Assembly (NCBI GenBank): GCA_001464835.1
Contig: LNDS01000035.1
Location: 1-64,000, forward strand
DNA: 64,000 nt
Direction of reading: 5' to 3'
DNA from: Rhizobiales bacterium Ga0077525
GTDB taxonomy: Bacteria > Pseudomonadota > Alphaproteobacteria > Rhizobiales > Xanthobacteraceae
How positions within the stretch are numbered: the first letter of the stretch is position 1; every line of letters starts with the position of its first letter. The notes below the pieces were generated by a model. That model was not told the DNA's origin. It saw only the letters and a program-made list of their open reading frames with translations, and made no database searches. Both the position numbers and the translations under genes were made by a program. Shown in pieces: positions 1-8,653 of the stretch.

Positions 1-1
1 A

Positions 2-67
2 CGTCGGCACTCGACGATCGGATATATGAGCCCTGTGGAGTTCGAGCGGAAGGCCGGATTAGCTTAA
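2..67 (+). CDS. IS3-family transposase OrfB, C-terminal tail (partial at window edge)
   Basis: An open frame entering from the left edge encodes 21 residues containing RRHSTIGYMSPVEFE and then TAA at 65-67. RRHS.IGY.SPVEFE is the signature C-terminus of the rve/DDE integrase domain in IS3-family OrfB transposases. Only the tail is visible, so activity cannot be judged. The stop lies 3 bp before the terminal repeat, as is usual for these compact elements. Confidence 0.75.
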   Translation, partial: RRHSTIGYMSPVEFERKAGLA

Positions 68-70
68 GCG

Positions 71-97
71 GGTGTCAACCGAACCGGGTGCAGGCCA
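71..97. repeat. Putative right terminal inverted repeat of the IS3-family element
   Basis: These 27 bp start GGTGTCAACC and end GCAGGCCA. They follow the transposase stop and mark the point where the neighbouring replication gene loses homology. The terminal CA suits an IS3-type end. Its partner repeat is outside the window. Confidence 0.55.
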
Positions 98-1499
98 GAT
101 CACGCATGTTGCGGTATTCACCGCTCTCTTCCTTTTCCAAGGTGGCCGACAAAAAGTGAGATAGGACCTGCTCCGATTCGTCTATGACGATGGTTTTATA
201 TAACTTTTCTTTCGCGACGCTTTTGAAGGAAGACACAGACTGCTTCCAGACCAGTCGGTGCAAGCTGTCGAGACAAATCCCCAAGCGCTTTTCGGAGAGA
301 TATCCGGCGCGATGGAAGTCAAGATAGCTGACGAGATTTAGCCGAGCGCAACTGTGACCAATTAACGAGACCCGATGCCCGATGAGCAACACCGAATCAT
401 CTTCCGCTAAAAGCTTATGAAGAACTTCGGTCTTTCCTGTGCCCTTCGGGCTTTTTACGAATGTGATTCCCGACTGCAAGCTATCCAGCGATAAGTATCG
501 GTCGTTAACCAAATGGATATTGGACTTAGTCAGCTGTTCGTGGACGAACATATCGTTTGACGCAATTGATCTTAATAGTCCCTGTTCAGATGCGACATTA
601 TCCTTATGATCGAGAAAGTATGCGTGCACGCGTCTAACTTGCGTCTCAAAGTCGAAAAAATCGTGTGCAGTATAAGCCGTATTCGGCGGCCAGAACGTCT
701 TCGCGCAGGTAGAGCAACGAATTCCTTTTGCTCCAGCCTTTGATTGCAGAACGAAGGCGCTTGCAGTTTCGTCGAAGTGAAATGGACAATGAATCGTTGC
801 GCCGAGAGGAAGGTCAGCAAAAGCGCTGACTTCGCCGCTTGCCGTCCTGATCTGTAAATCAGCACGAACGGTGAGCTTTGAAACCGTCGTGGCGGGTGCT
901 GGATTTGGATTGTTGAAGGAGCGCTTTGTGTCGGTTTGGTTCGCGAGCGAGCCCTCTAGAATAAGTTCGTCTAGCAGACCTTCGCTAATCTCACCGTCAA
1001 AAATCCGGGGCTGAGAATTTCGTGATCCGTAAAATATGTGAGCGGCGTCCGTTGTAGACCGATCACCGCGAAGGCGTAGTGTCAAACTCAATGACGCCGC
1101 TACCATATCTTTCGCCGAGGTGATCGTTCGGGCAACCGCAAAGACAAGTCGAAATCGATTCTTGGCCTCTGTGTGACTTGGCGTAGTGTAAAACAGGCTT
1201 AGATGTGCCCGAACAAACTCATCGGCTAATAATTCGTCGATTCGGCGGGTCCCGTCGATGTCGACCGAGATAACGTCCGAACAGAGAAAATTTACCGAGC
1301 GCCTGTTGCCGGAAAGTTGCGCACAATACGCTCGTCCGACGTTGATCTCGTCGGCGAGCTCTTGTTTCGTCAGTTCTCGATTCAGCCAACCCTGTGTGAA
1401 TAGAAGCGAGTTGCCCGTTTCGTTTTTGTTGATCAGGCCTGGATTGACTGAAACACGCAGTTTTCGGGGCATCTCGGGTGTGTTCCGATTGGATAACAC
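75..1499 (-). pseudogene. CyRepA1-like plasmid replication protein (primase-helicase), 3' end cut off by the IS element
   Basis: The 474-residue frame starts at GTG 1499 (ATG 1472 is an alternative). Its N-terminal half has a primase-like section with VDIDGT, YTTPSHT and FYGSRNSQP. A probable zinc-binding stretch follows (CPFH ... CSTC, about residues 237-267). Then come a Walker A (KSPKGTGKTE, about 350), LLIGHRVSL and a Walker B-like VIDESEQ (about 436). This order matches the CyRepA1 plasmid replication family, whose members are, as I recall, roughly twice this length. The last residues come from the IS end, so the helicase C-half is missing. Two sampled 60-bp stretches are 40% and 53% GC, below the roughly 65% of the neighbouring core genes. 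The protein is probably inactive. The family name is from motif recognition only. Confidence 0.6.
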
Positions 1500-1740
1500 C
1501 TCAATTATTATATTATGATCGAGATTTCCCTGCCTGTTATCTACGGCTTATCCCGTCGGATCGTTTGGAGGCCAAGTTAATATTTGAGCCCGTTTAGGCC
1601 GTTCAGATGGTTGCTAGGGCATAATTTGGACACCGCTGGAGAAGCCACCCAAGCCTTGCCACTGGGACGTCCAGAAGGCCCCAGGACCGTTTAGATTATT
1701 TGACCCCACTATCAACATCGTCGGCCTGCCCGACAAGGCC
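1500..1740. other. Junction region between foreign DNA and truncated comM; no gene seen
   Basis: About 240 bp upstream of both the leftward replication gene and comM. An AT-rich stretch near 1500-1520 could hold the promoter of the replication gene. In the comM frame there are stops at 1588-1590 and 1615-1617. Residues recognisable as ComM begin only at about 1711 (NIVGLPDKAV). No convincing IS end or attachment repeat was identified on this side. Confidence 0.4.
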
Positions 1741-3159
1741 GTGTCCGAGGCCAAGGAACGCGTGCGCGCCGCTCTGGTAGCCTCGGGGCTCGGCCTGCCG
1801 GCGCGCCGCATCACCGTCAATCTGGCGCCCGCCGACTTGCCGAAGGAAGGCAGTCACTACGACCTGCCGATCGCGCTCGGGCTGATGGCGGCGATCGGCG
1901 CCATTCCGCAGGATGCCATTTCCGGCTTCACCGTCTTGGGCGAACTCAGTCTCGACGGCTCGATCACCGCCGTCGCCGGCGTGCTGCCGGCGGCGATCGG
2001 CGCCAACGCCCGTGGCCAGGGATTGATCTGCCCGGAAGCCTGCGGCGCCGAAGCGGCCTGGGCCAGCCCGGAAATCGAAATCATCGCCGCGCGCTCGCTC
2101 ATCCAATTGGCCAATCATTTTCGCGGCACACAGGTGCTGTCGCGGCCGCAGCCGAAAATCCGCGAAATCGACGACGTGCCGCTCGACCTGGCCGACATCA
2201 AGGGCCAGGAAAGCGCCAAGCGCGCCCTCGAAGTCGCCGCCGCCGGCGGCCATAACCTCCTGATGGTCGGGCCGCCCGGTTCCGGCAAATCGATGCTGGC
2301 GGCACGGCTGCCGTCGATCCTGCCGCCGTTGTCGCCGGCCGAACTTCTCGAAGTATCGATGATCGCTTCCGTTGCCGGCGAAATCGAAGGCGGCGCGCTG
2401 ACTAACAAAAGACCGTTCCGCGCGCCGCATCATTCGGCGTCGATGCCGGCTCTGGTCGGGGGCGGCCTACGGGCGCGGCCGGGCGAGATTTCGCTCGCGC
2501 ACAACGGCGTGCTGTTTCTCGACGAGATGCCGGAGTTCACCGGACAGGTGCTCGACTCGCTGCGTCAGCCGCTGGAAACCGGCGAAGTCGCCATCGCACG
2601 CGTCAACCATCGCATCACTTATCCGGCGCGCTTCATGCTGGTGGCGGCGATGAATCCGTGCCGCTGCGGCCGCGCCAGCGATCCCGGCTTTGCCTGCAAG
2701 CGCGGCGCCAATGTGCGCTGCGCCGCCGACTATCAGGGCAAACTGTCCGGCCCGCTGCTCGACCGCATCGACTTGCACATCGAAGTGCCGGCCGTCACCG
2801 CCGCCGATCTCATTTTGCCGCCGCCGTCGGAAGGCAGCCGCGAAGTCGCCGCGCGGGTGGCGCGGGCCCGCGACATCCAGTCCGAACGCTACGCCGCGCT
2901 GGGCGCGCCGCTGATCCGGTGCAATGCGCAGGCCAGCGGCCCGATACTGGAAGAAATCGCCAAAGCCGACAGCGCCGGCATGACATTGCTGCGCGACGCC
3001 GCCGATCATATGCGCCTGTCGGCTCGCGGCTATCACCGTGTGCTGCGCGTCGCCCGCACGCTGGCCGACCTCGACGGCGCGGTAAAAGTCGGCCGCGTGC
3101 ATCTCGCCGAGGCATTGTCATACCGCGCACTCGCCGACGAAGTGCGCCGCGCCGCTTAA
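1741..3159 (+). CDS. comM: YifB/ComM family Mg-chelatase-like AAA+ ATPase, N-terminally truncated
   Basis: ComM is a hexameric helicase that promotes branch migration during natural transformation. This copy has the N-terminal Lon-protease-like fold (APADLPKEGSHYDLPIAL), Walker A (GPPGSGKS), Walker B (VLFLDEMPEF), the MNPCRCG cysteine motif and the C-terminal AAA lid to ALSYRALADEVRRAA. Family members begin roughly 35-40 residues earlier with a conserved strand ending in the VGLPDKAV region. Here that start is absent and the upstream frame is closed by stops. GTG 1741 is the first possible start and has only a weak AAGG upstream. The 3' part is intact, so this may be a degraded gene or a shortened protein. 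Confidence 0.85.
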   Translation: MSEAKERVRAALVASGLGLPARRITVNLAPADLPKEGSHYDLPIALGLMAAIGAIPQDAISGFTVLGELSLDGSITAVAGVLPAAIGANARGQGLICPEACGAEAAWASPEIEIIAARSLIQLANHFRGTQVLSRPQPKIREIDDVPLDLADIKGQESAKRALEVAAAGGHNLLMVGPPGSGKSMLAARLPSILPPLSPAELLEVSMIASVAGEIEGGALTNKRPFRAPHHSASMPALVGGGLRARPGEISLAHNGVLFLDEMPEFTGQVLDSLRQPLETGEVAIARVNHRITYPARFMLVAAMNPCRCGRASDPGFACKRGANVRCAADYQGKLSGPLLDRIDLHIEVPAVTAADLILPPPSEGSREVAARVARARDIQSERYAALGAPLIRCNAQASGPILEEIAKADSAGMTLLRDAADHMRLSARGYHRVLRVARTLADLDGAVKVGRVHLAEALSYRALADEVRRAA

Positions 3160-3254
3160 ATCGCCGTGCGGCGCGTATAGTTAACAAGCCGGTAACGAAC
3201 CCAGCCTAGCCTCCGGGAACCGCGCGAGGTTTTCACCGCGCCGTGGAGGTTCAA

Positions 3255-3740
3255 ATGCGGCGTCTGCATATCGGTTTGTTGCTTGTAGCCGTAGCCGCCA
3301 TTCCGGCCGTTGCCGCCGGCGCCTATTACAAAATCGGCAGCAAAACAGCAGTTGAGAAGCCCTGCTTCATCGCCGGCAATGCCGGATACAAATTGTCGGC
3401 CCATGGCGACGCGCGCCACATCGTCCGCATCGACAATCAGGCGGCGCTGCCGCACCTGCGCATGCAACTGGTCAACGATCCGGCGGCCGCCGATTTCGTG
3501 CTCGTCGACGACAGCGATGCCTCGATCGCCTGCAAAGGCGTGTCGGTGGTCGAAAGCATTCGCATCGATCCGGCGGCGGCGAAGCCGGACTTGATCGTCG
3601 CGGTGTCGCGCGAGGCGGCCGACTACAAGATTTACCTGCACTCGAACAATTACAACGAGCAGGATGCGGCCGCTTTAGCCGCGGTAATCTGGCAAAATGC
3701 CAGCAGGACCGGCGCGCTACGCGCGACTGCGACAAGGTAA
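3255..3740 (+). CDS. Exported hypothetical protein, 161 aa
   Basis: I do not recognise the family. ATG 3255 is preceded by a clear GGAGG at 3245-3249 with 5-nt spacing, which favours it over GTG 3243. The first 22 residues (MRRLHIGLLLVAVAAIPAVAAG) form a signal peptide, so the protein is likely periplasmic. Two cysteines (in EKPCFIAG and SIACKGV) could form a disulfide. It precedes the hybrid kinase by 114 bp on the same strand and could be its partner, but nothing in the sequence proves this. Confidence 0.65.
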   Translation: MRRLHIGLLLVAVAAIPAVAAGAYYKIGSKTAVEKPCFIAGNAGYKLSAHGDARHIVRIDNQAALPHLRMQLVNDPAAADFVLVDDSDASIACKGVSVVESIRIDPAAAKPDLIVAVSREAADYKIYLHSNNYNEQDAAALAAVIWQNASRTGALRATATR

Positions 3741-3854
3741 ATCGGCGTTCAGCCTGCTTCTTAACGTCGCCTTCACCACACTCACCGCCCGGTGCGTTGC
3801 GACTGTGAGCCTTGCATAAATTCGCAAGAGTCCCGCGGCCAAACTGGACGCGGC

Positions 3855-6131
3855 ATGAACACACCGCAGTCCCCCACCACTGCCAAAAAGACGCCGTCGC
3901 GCAACATGGCGGCGCTGATCCTGTTCGGCCGCGCGGCTTACATCACCATGGCGCTCGGCTTCGGCGGCATCGGTTTCTACGGCGGCATCGTCATGTCCGG
4001 CGACAGCTACGATCCGCACGCCTATGCCGTGGGCGCCGGCTTCCTGTTCGCCATCGCCTGCGCCGTCATCGCCTTGCTGCTGATGCGCCGCCGCGCCGGC
4101 AAGGCAAAGCGCCGCGACCTCGAAATGCGCATCGAGGAACTGTCCGACCGCAACTGGGAACTGCGCGAGGCCGAAGTGCGCGCCCGCAGCCTGCTGGAAG
4201 CGCAGGGCGACCTGATCGTGCGGCGCGACCCGCAAGGCCGCATCACCTATGTCAACGACGCCTATTGCGCGCTCGCCGGCAAAAGCCGCGACGACCTCAT
4301 CGGCCACGACGCGGCGCTGTCTGTCCTCGAGCAGGGCGAAACGGCGGTGCTCGCCGACGGCACCCGCGCGCATGACCAGAAAATCGCCTGCGGCGACAAT
4401 GCCCGCTGGATCGCCTGGCGCGAAGTCGCGGTGCGCAGCGAAACCGGCGGCGAAATCCAAACCGAGATACAAGCCGTCGGCCGCGACGTCACCGATCGGG
4501 TCGAAGCCGAACGGGCCTTCGCCGCTGCGCGCGATCTGGCGGAAGCCGCCAACCGCGCCAAGTCGCGCTTCCTCGCCATGGTCAGCCACGAAATCCGCAC
4601 GCCGTTGAACGGCCTGCTCGGCATGGCCGACCTGCTGCTCGACACACCGCTGACGCCGGAGCAACTGACTTACGCCAAGGCCGCCAAAACATCCGGCGAG
4701 ACGCTGCTGTCGCTGATCGAGGAAGTGCTCGACTTTTCCAAGATCGAAGCCGGCCGGCTCGACCTCGAGCCGCGGCCGCTTTCCCTTGTCGCGCTGGTCG
4801 AAGAGACCGTCGAACTTCTTGCGCCGCGCGCGCAGGCCAAAGGCATCGAAATCGCTTCTTTCATTGACGAACGTTTGCCCGCGACCGTGATCGGCGACGC
4901 GGCGCGCTTGCGCCAGGTGCTGCTTAATCTCGCCGGCAACGCCGTCAAGTTCACCGAACAGGGCGGCGTCGCCGTCCTCGTCGAACCGGGCGCGCGCAAC
5001 GGCGACATTCGCTTCCGCGTGCGCGATACCGGCATTGGCCTCGCGCCGCAGGACCAGGCGCGCATCTTTCTCGACTTTGAACAGGCCGACGGCTCATCGA
5101 CGCGCAAGTTCGGCGGCACCGGCCTCGGCCTCGCCATTTCCAAACGCATCGCCGAGCGCATGGACGGGTCGATCGCCGTCGAAAGCGACAGCGGCAAAGG
5201 CTCGACCTTCAGCTTCACCGTCGCTCTGCCGGCGGCGGCCGACGACAATCCCAGCTTACTCGCGCCGCCCGATCTCAAGGGCCGTGCTGTCCTGATCGTT
5301 GCCGGCGCCGAGATTGAAGCGTCGCTGCTGGCGCTTCGCCTCGGCCGCTGGGGCGCCAAAACCTGCACCGCCAGCGATGAAAACATCGCGGGCGCTCTGT
5401 TGCCCGAGCGGCACTGGGATGCGCTGCTGGTCGATTTCCCCGCCGCGCAGGCGATGATCGCCGATGGCCGCCTCGCCGCCAACGACGTCGCCCGCCGCAT
5501 CGTGCTGATAAAGCCGAGCGACCGCCATGAATTGCCCACGCTCAAGGCCGCCGGCTTTACCGGCTATCTGGTCAAGCCGGTGCGCGCCGCCTCTCTGGCT
5601 GCGCGCCTGCAAGCCGAGACGTCATTCGAAAATGCGCTCGCGGACAGTGTCGAGGACATCAACGAAGCCGCCGTCGTCGATCACGCAAACGATAAAGGCA
5701 AGGGGATGGGCCTGTCCATTCTGGTCGCGGAAGACAACGACATCAACGCGCTGTTGGCGCGTGCTTTGCTGACACGCCTCGGCCATCGTCCGGTCATCGC
5801 CGGACACGGCGAAGCGGCGGTGGACGCCTGGAGCAAAGCGCGCGCCGCCGGCACGCCTTACGACCTCATCCTGATGGACGTGCAAATGCCGGGCATGGAC
5901 GGGCTGGAAGCCACAGGCCGCATTCGCGCCCTCGAGGCGCTCGACGCCACGCAGGAATCGACCAGACTTGCGCCGACCCGCATCGTCGCACTCACCGCCA
6001 ACGCCTATGCCGAAGACCGCGAGGCTTGCCTGGCCGCCGGCATGGACGGGCTGTTGGTCAAGCCGCTCGACCGCGAAAGGTTGCGCGACGCGCTCGAAAC
6101 CGCCGCCCGCGGCGCTTCGATCGCGGCCTGA
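3855..6131 (+). CDS. Membrane hybrid histidine kinase (TM-PAS-HisKA-HATPase-REC)
   Basis: A 758-residue sensor kinase. Two hydrophobic segments (about residues 20-45 and 56-78) are followed by a short coiled linker, a PAS domain (ITYVNDAYCALAGKS), a HisKA domain with the H-box MVSHEIRTPLNG (phosphoacceptor H245) and an HATPase domain with N-box NLAGNAVKF, G1 DTGIG and G2 GGTGLGLAI. Next comes a degenerate receiver-like stretch. A full receiver with AEDN, DVQMPG (D675) and a KP lysine ends the protein. No HPt domain is present, so a separate phosphotransfer protein may be needed. ATG 3855 is preferred over upstream in-frame starts because the protein family features begin here. The signal sensed is unknown. 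Confidence 0.85.
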   Translation: MNTPQSPTTAKKTPSRNMAALILFGRAAYITMALGFGGIGFYGGIVMSGDSYDPHAYAVGAGFLFAIACAVIALLLMRRRAGKAKRRDLEMRIEELSDRNWELREAEVRARSLLEAQGDLIVRRDPQGRITYVNDAYCALAGKSRDDLIGHDAALSVLEQGETAVLADGTRAHDQKIACGDNARWIAWREVAVRSETGGEIQTEIQAVGRDVTDRVEAERAFAAARDLAEAANRAKSRFLAMVSHEIRTPLNGLLGMADLLLDTPLTPEQLTYAKAAKTSGETLLSLIEEVLDFSKIEAGRLDLEPRPLSLVALVEETVELLAPRAQAKGIEIASFIDERLPATVIGDAARLRQVLLNLAGNAVKFTEQGGVAVLVEPGARNGDIRFRVRDTGIGLAPQDQARIFLDFEQADGSSTRKFGGTGLGLAISKRIAERMDGSIAVESDSGKGSTFSFTVALPAAADDNPSLLAPPDLKGRAVLIVAGAEIEASLLALRLGRWGAKTCTASDENIAGALLPERHWDALLVDFPAAQAMIADGRLAANDVARRIVLIKPSDRHELPTLKAAGFTGYLVKPVRAASLAARLQAETSFENALADSVEDINEAAVVDHANDKGKGMGLSILVAEDNDINALLARALLTRLGHRPVIAGHGEAAVDAWSKARAAGTPYDLILMDVQMPGMDGLEATGRIRALEALDATQESTRLAPTRIVALTANAYAEDREACLAAGMDGLLVKPLDRERLRDALETAARGASIAA

Positions 6132-6274
6132 AAGGCCTTCCCAAATCTGTCATAAATTCGTATCGCTGCCATGCTGTAGGTACGGCCAGCACTTGAAATA
6201 TGATTCGGCGCTCCGACATTCCGCACATAGGCAATGTTGTTTCGCCGCATGGGATCGCAAGGGATCGAAAACAG

Positions 6275-7213
6275 ATGGCCCGCGACAGCCAGAGCTCACC
6301 GCGCAATTTGCTTGAACGTTTTCGCCCCAGTCCCGCCGTTCCCGGTTTGATTTCGTCGTTGCAGGCTTACGGCGGGTTGCAGGCCTGGGCCGCGCGCACG
6401 CACCGTCCCTCGCAAAGCCTCGGCCGGATCGGCTCACTGGAAGTGCGGCTGGCGCAGACCGCCGCCGAAGTGCGCCAGGCGCAGAAATTGCGCTACCGCG
6501 TTTTCTATCAGGAAGGCTCGGCCGTCCCCAATCCCGGCCGGCTGTTCGCGCGCCGCGATGTCGATAGCTATGACGCGATCTGCGATCACTTGCTGGTTCT
6601 CGATCACGCCGCGCGCGAAGGCCGGTCGGGCAGCCGGCCGGTCGTCGTCGGCACCTATCGCCTGTTGCGCCAGCAACTCGCCGAAGACCATGGCGGCTTC
6701 TACACCTCGAGCGAATTCGACATCGGCGGGCTGATCGCCCGGCATGGCAAGTTGCAGTTTCTCGAACTCGGCCGCTCCTGCGTGCTGGCGCCCTATCGCA
6801 ACAAGCGGACTGTCGAATTGCTGTGGCAAGGCATTCACACCTACATCACCCAGAACCGCTGCGATGTGATGATCGGCTGCGCCAGCCTCGACGGCACCGA
6901 GCCGAAGCAACTCGCGCTGCCGCTGTCATTCCTGCATCACTACGCACGCGCGCCGGAAGAATGGCGGGCGCAGGCGCTGCCGGAACGCTACGTCGAGATG
7001 AACCGCATTTCCAAAGAATCGATCGATCCGAAGGAAGCGCTGCGCGCGCTGCCGCCCTTGATCAAAGGCTATCTGCGGCTGGGCGCCTATATCGGCGACG
7101 GCGCGGTGGTCGATCATGAATTCGGCACCACCGACGTCTTGATCGTGCTGCCGGTCGCGGCGATCAAGCAGCGTTACATGGAGCACTTCGGCGACGGGCG
7201 GCGGGCGGCTTAA
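6275..7213 (+). CDS. OlsB-like GNAT-fold N-acyltransferase (hemolysin-like family)
   Basis: The conserved part runs from about residue 45 with LRYRVFYQEG, through DSYDAICDHLLVLD and FLELGRSCV, to a C-terminal SYIRLGA-like segment (KGYLRLGAYIGDGA). That pattern is typical of OlsB/hemolysin-like acyltransferases, which move an acyl chain from acyl-ACP to ornithine or a similar amine when membrane aminolipids are made. The substrate here is not provable, and a paralogue of unknown specificity is possible. ATG 6275 (MARDSQ) has AAGGGA upstream. ATG 6200 is an in-frame alternative adding 25 residues. The gene converges on coaA across a double-hairpin repeat. Confidence 0.7.
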   Translation: MARDSQSSPRNLLERFRPSPAVPGLISSLQAYGGLQAWAARTHRPSQSLGRIGSLEVRLAQTAAEVRQAQKLRYRVFYQEGSAVPNPGRLFARRDVDSYDAICDHLLVLDHAAREGRSGSRPVVVGTYRLLRQQLAEDHGGFYTSSEFDIGGLIARHGKLQFLELGRSCVLAPYRNKRTVELLWQGIHTYITQNRCDVMIGCASLDGTEPKQLALPLSFLHHYARAPEEWRAQALPERYVEMNRISKESIDPKEALRALPPLIKGYLRLGAYIGDGAVVDHEFGTTDVLIVLPVAAIKQRYMEHFGDGRRAA

Positions 7214-7220
7214 TCCCCCC

Positions 7221-7320
7221 TGTCATGCCCGCGAAAGCGGGCATCCAGTATTCGCCCAGGTTCGTAATTCAATCGCAGCGTCGGCGCTTACTGGGTCCCC
7301 GCCTGCGCGGGGACGACAGG
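7221..7320. repeat. Double-hairpin intergenic repeat, copy 1
   Basis: The left arm has hairpin GCCCGCGAAAGCGGGC and the right arm has CCCCGCCTGCGCGGGG. The inner ends CCAGTA and TACTGG pair with each other, and so do the outer ends CCTGTC and GACAGG, giving a potential cruciform. It lies between the convergent 3' ends of the acyltransferase and coaA, where it could also slow transcription. Confidence 0.75.
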
Positions 7321-7322
7321 TA

Positions 7323-8276
7323 TTACAGCCTGCGCAGCGACACGTTCTCGACCAAGTGGCTGGCGCCCTTTTTCAAAATCAGATCGGCGCGCTGGCGCGT
7401 CGGCACGATGTTCTCATGCAGATTGACCAGGTTGATGCGTTCCCAGATCGACGACGCGGTCGCGGTCGCCTCCGCATCCGACAATTCCGAATAGCGATGG
7501 AAATATGATTTCGGATCGCGGAACGCGGTCGAACGCAAGGTGAGAAAACGATCGACGTACCAAGCCTTGAGCACATCGTCGTCGGCGTCGAGATAGACCG
7601 AGAAATCGAAGAAATCGGAGACGAACGGGATCGCCTTGCCGTCTTTCGGCAGGCGTCCGGTCTGTAAGACATTTAACCCTTCGACGATGAGGATGTCCGG
7701 CCGGTCGACCTCGACCCACTGGTTCGGCGTCACGTCATAGGTCAGATGCGAATAGATCGGCGCCCGCACCGGCGCGCGTCCGGCCTTCACGTCGGACAGA
7801 AAGCGCAGCAGGGCCGGCAGATCGTAGCTTTCCGGAAAGCCCTTCTTTTCCATCAGGCCTTCGCGCTCAAGCACAGCGTTTGGAAACAGGAAGCCGTCGG
7901 TGGTGACGAGATCGACCTTCGGCACATTTGGCCAGCGCGCCAAGAGCGCCTGCAACACGCGCGCGGTGGTCGACTTGCCGACCGCGACCGAGCCGGCGAC
8001 GCCGATGATGTACGGCATCTTCAAGTCTTCGGTGCCGAGAAAGCGCTGCTGCGCACGGAACAGCCGCTGCGTCGCCGCGACATAAAGATAGAGCAGCCGC
8101 GACAGCGTCAGGTAAATGTCCTCGACTTCGGTAATGTCGAGACGGTCATGTAGCGAACGCAGCCGCGTCACTTCATCGACGGTCAAGGTCATCGGCGCGT
8201 CTTCGCGCAACGCCGCCCAGGCCTCGCGTGAGAATGTGCGGTACGGCGACAGGTTTTCTTCCGTGCGCTGTTCCAT
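7323..8276 (-). CDS. coaA: Pantothenate kinase type I
   Basis: CoaA phosphorylates pantothenate with ATP, the first committed step of coenzyme A synthesis in the cytosol. The 317-residue protein has the P-loop GSVAVGKS (95-102), TTDGFLFPN, the YSHLTYD segment and EGLNVLQ, all characteristic of the bacterial type I enzyme, and a normal length. ATG 8276 gives the family N-terminus ([20 protein letters not shown]). The longer in-frame extension to 8408 overlaps hisE and is spurious. It is the last gene of the leftward his cluster, 5 bp after hisE, so it is probably co-transcribed. Confidence 0.95.
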   Translation of the reverse strand: MEQRTEENLSPYRTFSREAWAALREDAPMTLTVDEVTRLRSLHDRLDITEVEDIYLTLSRLLYLYVAATQRLFRAQQRFLGTEDLKMPYIIGVAGSVAVGKSTTARVLQALLARWPNVPKVDLVTTDGFLFPNAVLEREGLMEKKGFPESYDLPALLRFLSDVKAGRAPVRAPIYSHLTYDVTPNQWVEVDRPDILIVEGLNVLQTGRLPKDGKAIPFVSDFFDFSVYLDADDDVLKAWYVDRFLTLRSTAFRDPKSYFHRYSELSDAEATATASSIWERINLVNLHENIVPTRQRADLILKKGASHLVENVSLRRL

Positions 8277-8281
8277 GAAGA

Positions 8282-8599
8282 CTACTTTCTTGACGCCTTT
8301 TCGTCGTGCCCCGACTGCGCGGTGCGTCTGTCGAGTTCGGCTTCGACCTCGGCCAATGTCACGCCGCGCATCTTCAGCACGACGAGCAGATGATAAATCA
8401 GATCGCACGCTTCAGAAATCAGCCGGCCCTTGTCCTGCTGCACGGCAGCTATCGCGGTCTCGAATGCTTCCTCGCCCATCTTCTTGGCGCAGTGATCGAC
8501 ACCCTTGTCGATCAGCGCGCGGGTGTAGGACTGCGCGGCATCGGCTTGCGCGCGCGCGGCGATGCGGGTTTCGAGATCGGCGAGGGTGAATTTCGTCAT
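8282..8599 (-). CDS. hisE: Phosphoribosyl-ATP pyrophosphatase
   Basis: HisE converts phosphoribosyl-ATP to phosphoribosyl-AMP, the second step of histidine synthesis. The 105-residue all-alpha protein shows the expected metal-binding acidic helices ([14 protein letters not shown] and [14 protein letters not shown]). It is a single-domain form without HisI, as is common in alphaproteobacteria. It sits between hisF and coaA in the leftward his cluster. Confidence 0.93.
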   Translation of the reverse strand: MTKFTLADLETRIAARAQADAAQSYTRALIDKGVDHCAKKMGEEAFETAIAAVQQDKGRLISEACDLIYHLLVVLKMRGVTLAEVEAELDRRTAQSGHDEKASRK

Positions 8600-8617
8600 G
8601 GAATTTCTCTATCACTT

Positions 8618-8648
8618 CTCCCCTCCCCCGCGAAGCGCTGGGAGGGGA
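8618..8648. repeat. GC-rich hairpin between hisF and hisE
   Basis: CTCCCCTCCC and GGGAGGGGA flank CGCGAAGCGCT, giving a strong stem-loop in the 54-bp hisF-hisE gap. There is no T-run, so it is more likely a small intergenic palindrome that stabilises or partly attenuates the his mRNA than a true terminator. Confidence 0.5.
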
Positions 8649-8653
8649 AAGAG

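Larger units (their letters stand above)
1..97 (+). mobile_element. Right end of an IS3-family insertion sequence (left part outside window)
   Basis: The window opens inside an insertion sequence. It holds the last codons of an IS3-type transposase followed by an end sequence at 71-97, which finishes GGGTGCAGGCCA. IS3-family ends have the form TG...CA, and the GGTGTCAACCGAACC segment resembles ends I know from this family. The adjacent leftward replication gene reads straight into this end, so the element inserted into that gene. The left end and target duplication cannot be seen. Confidence 0.7.

Noticed and set aside
1670-1700. Possible IS end around TTTGACCCC before comM
   Set aside because: No partner inverted repeat or transposase on that side.
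1614-1820. 68-codon - strand frame over the comM junction
   Set aside because: Its C-terminal part looks weakly protein-like, but most overlaps comM antisense and no ribosome site was found.
3792-6131. Hybrid kinase as a phage-defence or novel fusion system
   Set aside because: Domain order is that of ordinary hybrid histidine kinases.
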